Shown one piece after another: positions 6,060-14,037 of a stretch of 16,256 bases of DNA. The position numbers were made by a program, and so were the translations under genes. The stretch is from an uncultured Collinsella sp. GTDB lineage: Bacteria; Actinomycetota; Coriobacteriia; Coriobacteriales; Coriobacteriaceae. The notes under the pieces were generated by a model. The model was not told the DNA's origin. It worked only from the letters and a program-made list of their open reading frames with translations, and did not search any database. The DNA lies in the NCBI GenBank assembly GCA_934646965.1, contig CAKUEZ010000043.1, positions 1 through 16,256 on the forward strand. Reading direction: 5' to 3'. Every line of letters begins with the position of its first letter. Position 1 is the stretch's first letter.

Positions 6060-7004
6060 ATGCTCAAGACTCCTCTCTGCGACCTGCTCGGCATCGAAAA
6101 GCCCGTGTTCCAGGGTGGCATGGCCTGGATTGCCGATGCCTCGCTGGCATCCGCCGTGTCCGAGGCGGGCGGCTTAGGGATTATCGCAGCCATGAATGCC
6201 GACGCCAACTGGCTGCGCGACCAGATCCACGAGCTGCGCGCCAGGACAGACAAGCCCTTTGGCGTCAATGTTATGCTCATGAGCCCGTTTGTCGACGAGG
6301 TGGCACAGGTTGTGATCGACGAGCAGGTGCCTGTTGTCGTGACGGGTGCCGGCAATCCCACCAAGTACATGAAGGCCTGGAGCGACGCGGGCATCAAGGT
6401 CATTCCCGTCGTTGCTTCGGTGGCGCTGGCGCGTCTCGTGGCACGTCGCGGGGCTACCGCGGTGGTTGCCGAGGGCACCGAATCGGGCGGCCATATTGGC
6501 GAGACCTCGACGATGGCGCTCGTCCCGCAGGTTGTCGATGCGGTCGATATCCCCGTTGTGGCGGCAGGCGGTATTGCCGATGGCCGTGGCGTGGCAGCTG
6601 CCTTTATGCTGGGCGCCGTCGGCGTCCAGGTGGGCACGCGCTTTTTGGTTGCAGATGAATGTACCGTATCCGAGCAGTATAAAGAGCTGGTGCTCAAGGC
6701 GGGCGACACGTCGACGCGTGCGACTGGTCGCTCGACGGGACATCCGGTTCGCGCCCTTAAGAGCCCCTTCACCAACGCCTATGCCAAGAGCGAGGCGGCG
6801 GGCGCAAGCCCCGAGGAGCTCGGTGCCATGGGCACGGGCGCACTTCGCAAGGCCGCAAAGGACGGTAATTACGAAGAGGGCTCGTATCTGTGCGGGCAGA
6901 TTGCCGGCATGGTCAACGAGCGCCAAAGCGCGCGCGAGATCGTTGACGACCTGGTCGATGGCGCCGAGCGCGTTTTGAAGGGTGCGTCCGCATGGGTAGC
7001 GTAG
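6060..7004 (+). CDS. fabK: Enoyl-ACP reductase II (FMN-dependent)
   Basis: FabK performs the last step of each elongation cycle, reducing trans-2-enoyl-ACP with NAD(P)H via bound FMN. The 314-residue TIM-barrel protein has QGGMAWIAD at 18-26, AEGTESGGHIGE at 137-148 with His145 aligning with the active-site His of Streptococcus pneumoniae FabK, AAGGIADGRG at 168-177 and GTRF at 192-195 for flavin phosphate binding. It belongs to the nitronate monooxygenase-like superfamily; the fab context supports FabK over a nitronate monooxygenase. ATG at 6060 is preferred (GGAGA at 6048-6052); GTG at 6057 is the alternative. No fabI is present in the window. FabK enzymes are insensitive to triclosan. The gene overlaps fabD by 13 nt. 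Confidence 0.92.
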   Translation: MLKTPLCDLLGIEKPVFQGGMAWIADASLASAVSEAGGLGIIAAMNADANWLRDQIHELRARTDKPFGVNVMLMSPFVDEVAQVVIDEQVPVVVTGAGNPTKYMKAWSDAGIKVIPVVASVALARLVARRGATAVVAEGTESGGHIGETSTMALVPQVVDAVDIPVVAAGGIADGRGVAAAFMLGAVGVQVGTRFLVADECTVSEQYKELVLKAGDTSTRATGRSTGHPVRALKSPFTNAYAKSEAAGASPEELGAMGTGALRKAAKDGNYEEGSYLCGQIAGMVNERQSAREIVDDLVDGAERVLKGASAWVA

Positions 7005-7918
7005 CGTTTTTGTTTGCCGGCCAGGGTGCCCAGCATCCTGCGATGGGCGTCGACCTGATCGAGGCTTCGCCTGCGGCTGCCGAGGTGTTCGCAATCGCCG
7101 ATGAGGTGCGCCCGGGGACCAGCGAGCAGTGCCGGAGCGCCTCGAAGGAGGAGCTCTCGCGGACCGAGAACACGCAGCCTTGCATGTTCGTGCACGACCT
7201 GGCCGTCGCCGCCGCCCTGCGCGAGCGCGGCGTGGTGTCTGCCGCCTGTGCAGGATTCTCGCTGGGCGAGGTCTCGGCACTCACCTTTGCGGGGGCATTC
7301 GATACGCGAGCGGGTTTTGAGCTCGTGTGCGAGCGTGCAGCATTGATGGCCGCGGCGGCCGAGCGTCACCCCGGCGGCATGCGTGCCGTCATCAAGCTCG
7401 ATGCGGCGCAGGTCGAGAGCCTCGCCACGCAGGCAGGCGAAGACTGCTGGCCGGTCAACTACAACAGCCCCCAGCAGACAGTGGTGGCCGGGGCGCCCGA
7501 GGCACTGCAGGCGCTCGACGTTCTGGTAAAAGAGGCGGGCGGCCGCGCCATGAAGGTCTCGGTGTCGGGTGCATTCCATAGCCCCTATATGGCCGAGGCA
7601 ACCTGTGGCCTTGCCGCATATATCGAGGCCGGCCACGCGCCGTCCCCGTTGCTGATCCCGGTCGTGGCGAACATGACCGCCGCGCCCTATCCGGCGGACC
7701 CGCAGGCAGCATCCGATGTGCTGGCCCAGCAGGTAAGCCATGCCGTGCGTTGGGTCGACACGCTGCATGCGCTGCAGGACCAGGGTATCGACACGTTTAT
7801 CGAGGTCGGTCCCGGCAAGACACTGTCGGGCTTGGTCAAGCGTACGTTGAGCGACGTTTGCGTGTATTCGTGCGAGACGGCCGAGCAGGTTGCGGCCATC
7901 GCCGATGAGCTTGCGTAG
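6992..7918 (+). CDS. fabD: Malonyl-CoA:ACP transacylase
   Basis: FabD moves malonyl groups from CoA to AcpP. The 308-residue protein has GQGAQ at 10-14, the nucleophile Ser90, Arg115 (CERAALM) that holds the malonyl carboxylate, His196 in GAFHSPYM, and Gln247 of the active site. The nucleophile motif reads GFSLGE where the classical form is GHSLGE; related variants with a hydrophobic residue are found in clostridial FabD proteins, to my recollection, so activity is expected. ATG at 6992 lies 13 nt inside the end of fabK, with AAGGG a few bases upstream, suggesting translational coupling. fabG follows after 30 nt. Confidence 0.94.
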   Translation: MGSVAFLFAGQGAQHPAMGVDLIEASPAAAEVFAIADEVRPGTSEQCRSASKEELSRTENTQPCMFVHDLAVAAALRERGVVSAACAGFSLGEVSALTFAGAFDTRAGFELVCERAALMAAAAERHPGGMRAVIKLDAAQVESLATQAGEDCWPVNYNSPQQTVVAGAPEALQALDVLVKEAGGRAMKVSVSGAFHSPYMAEATCGLAAYIEAGHAPSPLLIPVVANMTAAPYPADPQAASDVLAQQVSHAVRWVDTLHALQDQGIDTFIEVGPGKTLSGLVKRTLSDVCVYSCETAEQVAAIADELA

Positions 7919-7948
7919 CGAGCTCGGTTTCTACCCGAAAGGAATGAC

Positions 7949-8722
7949 ATGGGCAATGTATGCGATGGCGCGCTCGAGCGCGACGGTTCGCGCCGTGTGG
8001 CGCTGGTCACGGGCGGATCGCGCGGCATCGGTCGCGCTTGTGCCGTGGGCCTGGCGGAGGATGGCTACGATATCGCCGTCGTCTATGCCGGCAGCGTCGA
8101 TGCGGCACGCGAGACGTGCGAGGCCTGCGAGGTGCCCGGCGCCACGGCGCGCGCATATCAGTGCGACGTGGCCGACCCCGATGCCGTCAATGCGTGCGTG
8201 GAGGCGGTCCTCAACGACTTCGGCTCCATTTGGACGCTCGTCAACAATGCTGGCATCACCCGCGATGGCCTGCTTATGCGCATGGGCAACGATGCGTTCG
8301 ATCGTGTGCTCGATGTCAATCTGAAGGGCACGTTCAACACGACGCGAGCGCTCTCCAAGACCTTTATGCGCCAGCGCGGCGGTTGCGTTATCAACATGAG
8401 TTCGGTCGTGGGCCTGATGGGCAATGCCGGACAGGCCAATTACGCCGCCTCCAAGGCGGGCGTCATCGGCCTGACCAAGGCGGTGGCGCGCGAGCTTGCG
8501 TCTCGCGGCGTGAGGGTTAATGCGGTCGCCCCCGGGTTTGTCGAGACCGATATGACGGCAAAGCTCTCGGATAAGGTGCGCGCGGCGTGTGAGGAGCAGA
8601 TTCCCCTTAAGCGCATGGCGCGTCCCGAGGAAGTTGCCGGCGTGGTGCGCTTTTTGGCAAGCGATGCGGCGGCCTACATTACGGGCGAGGTCGTGCGCGT
8701 CGACGGCGGAATGGCGATGTAG
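7949..8722 (+). CDS. fabG: 3-oxoacyl-ACP reductase
   Basis: FabG reduces 3-oxoacyl-ACP to 3-hydroxyacyl-ACP using NADPH. This 257-residue short-chain dehydrogenase has the nucleotide-binding TGGSRGIG at 21-28, NNAG at 99-102, and the catalytic Asn124 (NLKG), Ser152, Tyr165 and Lys169 (NYAASKAG). The C-terminal block ends ITGEVVRVDGGMAM, typical of FabG. The N-terminus carries about 12 extra residues (MGNVCDGALERD) before the Rossmann fold. The ATG at 7949 has AAAGGA at 7938-7943 five bases upstream, so this extension is probably real. It lies between fabD (30-nt gap) and fabF (44-nt gap). Confidence 0.95.
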   Translation: MGNVCDGALERDGSRRVALVTGGSRGIGRACAVGLAEDGYDIAVVYAGSVDAARETCEACEVPGATARAYQCDVADPDAVNACVEAVLNDFGSIWTLVNNAGITRDGLLMRMGNDAFDRVLDVNLKGTFNTTRALSKTFMRQRGGCVINMSSVVGLMGNAGQANYAASKAGVIGLTKAVARELASRGVRVNAVAPGFVETDMTAKLSDKVRAACEEQIPLKRMARPEEVAGVVRFLASDAAAYITGEVVRVDGGMAM

Positions 8723-8766
8723 AAATCAGAGCTGGCACATACATCGGCTTAGATGAGGAGACCATG

Positions 8767-10014
8767 ATGGAACAGAGAGTTGCAATCACCGGCATCGGCG
8801 CTGTATCGCCACTCGGCAACACCGCGCTTGCCACCTGGGCGGCCATGTGCGCCGGTACGTGTGGTATCGGCCCGATCACGCACTTCGATACGGACGCGTT
8901 TGCCGTCAAGGTGGCGGCCGAGGTCAAGGGCTTTGACGGTACCGAGTACTTTGGCAAGCGTGACGCCAAGCATCTCGACCCCTGCGTTCAGTTTGCGATG
9001 GCGGCGTCGGACGAGGCCATGCACGATGCGGGGCTCGATGCCGAAGGCGCGATCGACCACGAGCGCCTGGGCGTATACGTGGGGTCGGGCGTGGGCGGCA
9101 TGACGACGCTCGTCGACAACGTCCATACGATCGCCGATCGCGGACCCCGCCGAGCATCGCCTTACATGATCGCGATGATGATTCCCAACATGGCTTCGGG
9201 CAATATTGCGATCCGTCACAAGGCAAAGGGCCCGACCCTGCCCGTCGTGACCGCGTGCGCGACCTCGGCCCATGCGGTGGGCGAGGCGTTCCGCGCCATC
9301 AAGCACGGCTATGCCGACGCAATCCTTGCGGGTGGCAGCGAGGCGGCTATCATCCCCGACGCCGTTGCGGGCTTTACGTCCTGCCGCGCGCTCACCACCA
9401 ACCCCGATCCTCAGACGGCGTGCCGCCCGTTCGATGCGAACCGCGACGGCTTTGTGATGGGCGAGGGTGCCTGCGTGCTCGTGCTCGAGGGCATGGAGCA
9501 TGCACAGGCTCGCGGCGCCCATATTTACGCCGAGGTCGTGGGCTACGGCAACACCGACGATGCCTACCACATCACGAGCCCCGATCCCGAGGCGACCGGC
9601 ATTGCCCGCGCGATTTCGCGGGCCGTGGCCGAGGGCGACGTCAAACCGTCCGAGGGTCTCTACATCAACGCCCATGGCACGTCGACCAAGCTCAACGATT
9701 CGTCCGAGACGGCTGGTATCAAGCGAGCGCTCGGCGAGGATGCGGCACGCGCCGCGCACGTCTCGTCGACCAAGTCGATGACCGGGCACATGATCGGTGC
9801 CACGGGTGCTATCGAGGTCATGGCTTGTGCCATGGCGCTCGAACAGGGCGTGGTGCCGCCGACCATTAACTACAGCACGCCCGATCCCGCCTGCGATCTC
9901 GATTACACGCCCAATCGCGCGGTTCGCGCCGACCTTACCTGGGCGCTTTCGACCAACCTGGGCTTTGGCGGCCACAACGCCGCCATCGCGCTGCGCAAAT
10001 ATACAAGGAGCTAG
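8767..10014 (+). CDS. fabF: 3-oxoacyl-ACP synthase II (elongating condensing enzyme)
   Basis: FabF condenses acyl-ACP with malonyl-ACP in each elongation round. The 415-residue protein shows the Cys-His-His triad of elongating KAS enzymes: Cys near 164 (VTACATSAHA), His near 303 (NAHGTSTKLND) and His near 340 (SMTGHMIGATG), plus GFGGHNAA near the C-terminus. No fabB or fabA is present, so FabF is the only elongating synthase in this cluster. Two adjacent ATG codons exist; 8767 is preferred over 8764 because GAGGAG (8755-8760) then has a 6-nt spacer. The accB ribosome-binding site lies inside the 3' end of this gene. Confidence 0.95.
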   Translation: MEQRVAITGIGAVSPLGNTALATWAAMCAGTCGIGPITHFDTDAFAVKVAAEVKGFDGTEYFGKRDAKHLDPCVQFAMAASDEAMHDAGLDAEGAIDHERLGVYVGSGVGGMTTLVDNVHTIADRGPRRASPYMIAMMIPNMASGNIAIRHKAKGPTLPVVTACATSAHAVGEAFRAIKHGYADAILAGGSEAAIIPDAVAGFTSCRALTTNPDPQTACRPFDANRDGFVMGEGACVLVLEGMEHAQARGAHIYAEVVGYGNTDDAYHITSPDPEATGIARAISRAVAEGDVKPSEGLYINAHGTSTKLNDSSETAGIKRALGEDAARAAHVSSTKSMTGHMIGATGAIEVMACAMALEQGVVPPTINYSTPDPACDLDYTPNRAVRADLTWALSTNLGFGGHNAAIALRKYTRS

Positions 10015-10017
10015 AGC

Positions 10018-10491
10018 ATGGATTCCAAAAGACTTGCCGAGATAGCCGATGTCATGGAGGACCGCGGCCTCACGCGCGTGCGCGTGGAGGAGCCCGATGG
10101 CACCGCGGTCGAACTTGAGCGAGCGAGCGCCGCGCAGCCGGTTGCCGTACCCATGCCCATACCGAGTGCTATGGCTGCTCCGGTTGCGGCGCCCGCAACC
10201 GCACCTGCCGCACCGGAGCCCGCCGCGCAAGCGCCCGCTCCCGCACCGGAGCTCATGGGCGCCGAGGTCACGGCTCCCATGGTCGGCGTCTTCTACGCCG
10301 CCCCGGCGCCGGGCGACGAGCCGTTTGTACACGTGGGTTCCAAGGTCAAGGCCGGCGAGACCCTCTGCATTATCGAGGCCATGAAAGTCCTCAACGAGGT
10401 GACGACAGAGGCGGACGGCGAGGTGCTCGAGATCTGCGTAGCCGACGGCGACCTCGTTGAGTTCGGTAGCTGCCTCATGAGGATCGGGTAG
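10018..10491 (+). CDS. accB: Biotin carboxyl carrier protein of acetyl-CoA carboxylase
   Basis: AccB carries biotin between the carboxylase (AccC) and carboxyltransferase (AccDA) sites. The 157-residue protein has a short N-terminal helical segment (1-36), an Ala/Pro-rich flexible linker (about 38-78) and a C-terminal biotinyl domain (about 82-157) with the signature EAMKVLNE; Lys123 is the biotinylation site. The preceding thumb region FYAAPAPGDEPFV is also present. ATG at 10018 has AAGGAG at 10005-10010, located within the end of fabF; the gap to fabF is only 3 nt. The stop TAG is directly followed by the fabZ GTG start. The neighbouring birA encodes the expected modifying enzyme. Confidence 0.95.
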   Translation: MDSKRLAEIADVMEDRGLTRVRVEEPDGTAVELERASAAQPVAVPMPIPSAMAAPVAAPATAPAAPEPAAQAPAPAPELMGAEVTAPMVGVFYAAPAPGDEPFVHVGSKVKAGETLCIIEAMKVLNEVTTEADGEVLEICVADGDLVEFGSCLMRIG

Positions 10492-10923
10492 GTGATATCT
10501 GTGAACAAGGAAGAGCTTAAAGAACTGTTGCCGCATCGCGAGCCCATGCTCTTGCTCGATGAGGCGGAGCTGGTGGGCGACGAGGCCCACGGTAAGATCA
10601 CGATTATGGGCGATGAGTACTTTTTGCAGGGGCATTTTCCGGGAAACCCGGTCGTCCCCGGCGTGATTCAGTGCGAGATGCTCGCTCAAAACTGCTGCGT
10701 GTTGCTGATGGGTGACGAGGAAGCACGCGGCGCGACGCCGTTCTACACGAGCCTCGACAAGGTGCGTTTTAAGCGTCCGGTGCGCCCGGGCGACACCGTG
10801 GACCTGGTGTGCTCAATCACGCGTGCGCGCGGACCGTTCCGCTTTGCGACGGGCACCGCGAGCGTCAACGGCGAGGTGTGCTGCCGCGCCGATATGTCCT
10901 TTGCGCTCGTGCACGAAAGGTAA
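10492..10923 (+). CDS. fabZ: 3-hydroxyacyl-ACP dehydratase
   Basis: FabZ dehydrates 3-hydroxyacyl-ACP to trans-2-enoyl-ACP. The 143-residue hotdog-fold protein has LLPHREPMLLLDE near residue 12 and the catalytic pair His48 (QGHFPGNPVVPG) and Glu62 (CEMLAQ). It starts with GTG immediately after the accB stop; GAGG at 10479-10482 lies 9 nt upstream. A second GTG at 10501, three codons in, is a possible alternative start. No separate isomerase (fabM) or fabA is seen, so how unsaturated chains arise, if they do, is not shown here. The stop TAA overlaps the accC ribosome-binding site. Confidence 0.93.
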   Translation: MISVNKEELKELLPHREPMLLLDEAELVGDEAHGKITIMGDEYFLQGHFPGNPVVPGVIQCEMLAQNCCVLLMGDEEARGATPFYTSLDKVRFKRPVRPGDTVDLVCSITRARGPFRFATGTASVNGEVCCRADMSFALVHER

Positions 10924-10929
10924 GGAAGG
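10922..10929 (+). promoter_or_regulatory. accC ribosome-binding site
   Basis: AAGGAAGG, overlapping the fabZ stop codon, precedes the ATG at 10934 and sets the accC start. The frame is open upstream into fabZ, but that sequence is not biotin-carboxylase-like. Confidence 0.75.
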
Positions 10930-10933
10930 CTTC

Positions 10934-12277
10934 ATGTTCGACAAAGTGCTCATCGCCAATCGCGGCGAAGTCGCGGTCCGTGTTATCCGCGCGTGCCGCG
11001 ATATGGGCATCAAGACCGTTGCCGTCTATTCCACGGCCGATGCGGACGCGCTACATGTGCAGCTCGCCGACGAGGCCTACTGCATCGGCGGCCCACGTCT
11101 TGCCGAGAGCTACCTCAACGACGATGCCGTGCTCACTTGTGCTGTTAAGTCGGGCGCAAAGGCAATCCATCCCGGCTACGGCTTTTTCTCCGAAAAGGCG
11201 AGCTTTGTGCGCGATTGCGACAAGTACGGTCTGGCGTTTGTCGGTCCTTCGGCTGAGGTCATCGACAGTATGGGCGACAAGGATGCCGCGCGCCGAACGG
11301 CTGCCGCCGCGGGCGTGCCCATCGTGCCGGGCTGCGATTTGCTCAAAAGCCCCGAGGAGGCGACGGCCGAGGCCGAGCGCATCGGCTGCCCCGTGCTCAT
11401 CAAGGCTCGTGCGGGCGGCGGCGGTCGCGGCATTCGCAAGGTCGAGCGCGTGGAGGATGCGGCAAAGGCCTTTATTGAGGCACGTGCCGAGGGCGAGGCC
11501 GTTTTTGGCGACGGCGAGTGCTACATGGAGAAGTTCGTGGCCCCGGCGCACCATGTCGAGGTGCAGATTATGGCCGATAAACAGGGCCATGTCTTTTCGC
11601 TCGGCGAGCGCGAGTGCTCGGTGCAGCGCCGCAACCAAAAGCTGATCGAGGAGAGCCCCGCGCCGTGCCTCGATGGGCACGACGACATTCGCGCCCGTAT
11701 GCATAAAGCCGCGCGTGACCTGGCGCGCGCCGTTGGCTACGAGGGTGCCGGCACCATCGAGTTCTTGTACTCGGATGACGGCAATTTCTACTTTATGGAA
11801 ATGAACACACGCCTGCAGGTTGAGCACCCGGTCACGGAATTTGTGACCGATACCGACCTGGTCAAGTGGCAGCTGCGCGTGGCTGCTGGCCAGCCCCTGC
11901 CGTTTGAGCAGGAGGACGTACCGGTCCGTAACCACGCCATGGAGTGCCGCATCAATGCCGAGACGCCGGACTTCCTTCCGTCGTGCGGAACGGTCACCAC
12001 GTTGCGCGTGCCGGGCGGCCCGCGCGTGCGCTGGGATTCGGCCATGTTTACCGGCGCTGCCGTTCCGCCGTACTACGACTCCATGCTCGGCAAGCTCATC
12101 GTGTGCGCGCCCACGCGCGACGGCACCATTCGCAAGATGCGCTCGGCCCTAGGCGAGCTCGTGATCGAGGGCGTGAGCGAGAATAGCGAGCTTCAGCTCG
12201 ACGTGCTGGCAAACGACGAGTTCTTGTCGGGCATGTATCACACCGATCTAATGGGGCATCTCTATGCTGATGAATAG
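10934..12277 (+). CDS. accC: Acetyl-CoA carboxylase, biotin carboxylase subunit
   Basis: AccC carboxylates the biotin on AccB using ATP and bicarbonate. The 447-residue protein has the full family length: N-terminal KVLIANRGEVAVRVIRA, HPGYGFFSE at 79-87, the ATP-grasp domain with Lys158 and the Gly-rich loop GGGGRG at 161-166, HHVEVQ at 206-211, and EMNTRLQVEHPVTE at 289-302 with catalytic Glu and Arg. HAMECRINAE opens the C-terminal domain. ATG at 10934 is supported by AAGGAAGG just upstream. The 3' end overlaps the accDA start by 14 nt, indicating coupled translation of the two partners. Confidence 0.96.
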   Translation: MFDKVLIANRGEVAVRVIRACRDMGIKTVAVYSTADADALHVQLADEAYCIGGPRLAESYLNDDAVLTCAVKSGAKAIHPGYGFFSEKASFVRDCDKYGLAFVGPSAEVIDSMGDKDAARRTAAAAGVPIVPGCDLLKSPEEATAEAERIGCPVLIKARAGGGGRGIRKVERVEDAAKAFIEARAEGEAVFGDGECYMEKFVAPAHHVEVQIMADKQGHVFSLGERECSVQRRNQKLIEESPAPCLDGHDDIRARMHKAARDLARAVGYEGAGTIEFLYSDDGNFYFMEMNTRLQVEHPVTEFVTDTDLVKWQLRVAAGQPLPFEQEDVPVRNHAMECRINAETPDFLPSCGTVTTLRVPGGPRVRWDSAMFTGAAVPPYYDSMLGKLIVCAPTRDGTIRKMRSALGELVIEGVSENSELQLDVLANDEFLSGMYHTDLMGHLYADE

Positions 12278-13988
12278 AAAAGCGAAGACAGTTAATGTCC
12301 TTGAGGGGCCGATAACCGAGTCGTGCGCCGAGTTTCCCGCGCGCCACGTGTTTATCAAGTGCCCGGAGTGCCGCCGCGTGATCGACGAGGCGCGTCTGCA
12401 CGACAACCTCGAGGTGTGCCCCCGTTGCGGCAAGCACTTTCGCGTGAGCGGTCGCGCGCGCTTGGGCATGACGGTCGACGCGGGCACCTTTGAGGAATGG
12501 GATGCCGAGCTGGCGTCGGAGGATTTCCTCTCGTTTCCCGGTTATGCCGACAAGCTCAAGGGCGCGGCCGAGCGCTCGGGCGAGCGCGACGCCGTCGTGT
12601 GCGGCAGAGGCAAGATCTGTGGCTGCGACACGGCGCTCTTCTTTATGGACGCCAACTTTATGATGGGATCGATGGCTTCCGTGGTGGGCGAGAAGATCTG
12701 TCGCGTCTTTGAGCGAGCGGCCGAGTTAGGGCTGCCGGTCGTCGGCTTTACCGTATCGGGCGGCGCCCGCATGCAAGAGGGCGTGACCTCGCTTATGCAG
12801 ATGGCCAAGATCTCCGCGGCGGTTAGACGACATGGCGAGACAGGCGGTCTGTACATCACGGTGCTCACCGATCCCACGACCGGTGGCGTGACCGCGAGTT
12901 TTGCCATGGAGGGCGACATTATCCTGGCCGAGCCCGATGCGCTGACGGCATTTGCCGGCCCACGCGTGATCGAGCAGAACATGCACAAGCGCCTGCCCAA
13001 GGGATTCCAGCGCTCCGAGTTTTTGCTGGAGCACGGCTTTTGCGATGCCGTTGTTCCGCGTGGCGAGATCGCGCTCACGGTGGGCGAGCTGTTGGCGCTG
13101 CACCAAGGGCACGCGCCTCGTCTGGGTGCGCCGCACGAGATCGTGCATACGGGGCGTCGCGGCAAAAAGTTGGGACATCTGTTTAAGCGCACGCCCGCGC
13201 CAAAAACGGCGCTCGAGATCGTCAAGCAGACCCGCTCGGCAGATCGTGCCACGGCGGGCGAGATGATCTCGCTGGGTCTGGACGGATTTGTTGAGCTACA
13301 TGGTGACCGTTACTTTGGCGACGATGCCGCCGTGGTGGGTGGCATTGGCTGGAAAGACGGGCGTCCTGTGACGGTTATCGCCATCGAGCGCGGCACCACG
13401 ACCAAGGAACGCATGCGCCGCAACTTTGGTATGGCGCATCCCGAGGGCTATCGCAAGGCGCGCCGCCTGATGCGACAGGCCGAGAAGTTTGGGCGACCGG
13501 TCCTGTGTCTGGTCGATACCTCGGGCGCGTTTTGCGGCATCGGCGCCGAGGAGCGCGGTCAGGGCGAGGCGATTGCCCAGAACCTTATGGAGATGAGCGG
13601 CCTTAAGACGCCGATCGTTTCGGTGGTGACGGGCGAGGGCGGTTCCGGCGGCGCGCTGGCGCTGTCCGTGGCCGACCGTATTCTGATGCTCTCGAGCTCG
13701 GCCTATTCGGTCGTGAGCCCCGAGGCATGTGCGTCGATCCTGTGGAAGGACACCGAGCGTGCGGATGAGGCCGCCGAGGCGCTTAAGCTCACGGCTTCCG
13801 ATCTGCTGGCACTCGGCATTATCGACGGCATTGTCGATGATAGGGGTCTGTCGCATGAGGAGATTGCCGACGCCGTGATGTCCTCGGCATTTGCGGCCTT
13901 CGATACGCTTGGGCAGCTCGACGATGCGACCCTCACAAACCTCCGCTACGAAAAGTACCGCGCAATCGGTCACTGCCACACTGTGTGA
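12264..13988 (+). CDS. accDA: Acetyl-CoA carboxylase carboxyltransferase, fused beta-alpha subunits
   Basis: This enzyme transfers the carboxyl group from biotin to acetyl-CoA, giving malonyl-CoA. One 574-residue chain holds both subunits that are separate in E. coli. Residues about 30-305 are AccD-like: a zinc ribbon (Cys33, Cys36, Cys52, Cys55), then a crotonase-fold domain with VSGGARMQEG near 164-173. Residues about 335-574 are AccA-like: ELHGDRYFGDD, NFGMAHPEGYRKA at 387-399, GAEERGQ near 427 and GEGGSGGA at 457-464. The junction (about 306-335) is short, and most of the N-terminal helical region of a free AccA appears to be missing. Start ATG 12264, with weak GGGG upstream; ATG 12270 is an alternative. 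It overlaps accC. Related fusions are known in other bacteria, for example corynebacterial accDA. Confidence 0.94.
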   Translation: MLMNRKAKTVNVLEGPITESCAEFPARHVFIKCPECRRVIDEARLHDNLEVCPRCGKHFRVSGRARLGMTVDAGTFEEWDAELASEDFLSFPGYADKLKGAAERSGERDAVVCGRGKICGCDTALFFMDANFMMGSMASVVGEKICRVFERAAELGLPVVGFTVSGGARMQEGVTSLMQMAKISAAVRRHGETGGLYITVLTDPTTGGVTASFAMEGDIILAEPDALTAFAGPRVIEQNMHKRLPKGFQRSEFLLEHGFCDAVVPRGEIALTVGELLALHQGHAPRLGAPHEIVHTGRRGKKLGHLFKRTPAPKTALEIVKQTRSADRATAGEMISLGLDGFVELHGDRYFGDDAAVVGGIGWKDGRPVTVIAIERGTTTKERMRRNFGMAHPEGYRKARRLMRQAEKFGRPVLCLVDTSGAFCGIGAEERGQGEAIAQNLMEMSGLKTPIVSVVTGEGGSGGALALSVADRILMLSSSAYSVVSPEACASILWKDTERADEAAEALKLTASDLLALGIIDGIVDDRGLSHEEIADAVMSSAFAAFDTLGQLDDATLTNLRYEKYRAIGHCHTV

Positions 13989-14037
13989 CAAAGGGGCTTT
14001 TCCGTATGTCGCATGGGGAAAGGTGCCTTATGTCACA
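13984..14037 (+). promoter_or_regulatory. Hairpin from the accDA stop codon to the EIIC gene start
   Basis: TGTGACA (13984-13990) pairs with TGTCACA (14031-14037). Inside, 13992-13995 pairs with 14026-14029, and CTTTTCC (13997-14003) pairs with GGAAAGG in 14017-14023. A small ATG/CAT stem (14006-14008 with 14012-14014) caps it. The accDA stop TGA (13986-13988) is in the left arm; the EIIC ribosome-binding site AAAGG (14019-14023) and ATG (14030) are in the right arm. A ribosome finishing accDA would open the left arm, so this may couple the two genes. It has no T-run and is not a terminator. The pairing was derived by eye. Confidence 0.5.

Noticed and set aside
8749..10689. A 646-codon open frame on the minus strand opposite fabF, accB and part of fabZ
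   Set aside because: The length reflects scarcity of stops opposite biased GC-rich codons. It is Arg/His/Gly-rich, spans three real genes and resembles no known protein.
10712..10933. A longer accC start inside fabZ
   Set aside because: The extra 74 residues are an out-of-frame reading of fabZ, while ATG 10934 has a good ribosome-binding site and begins the conserved KVLIANRGE sequence.
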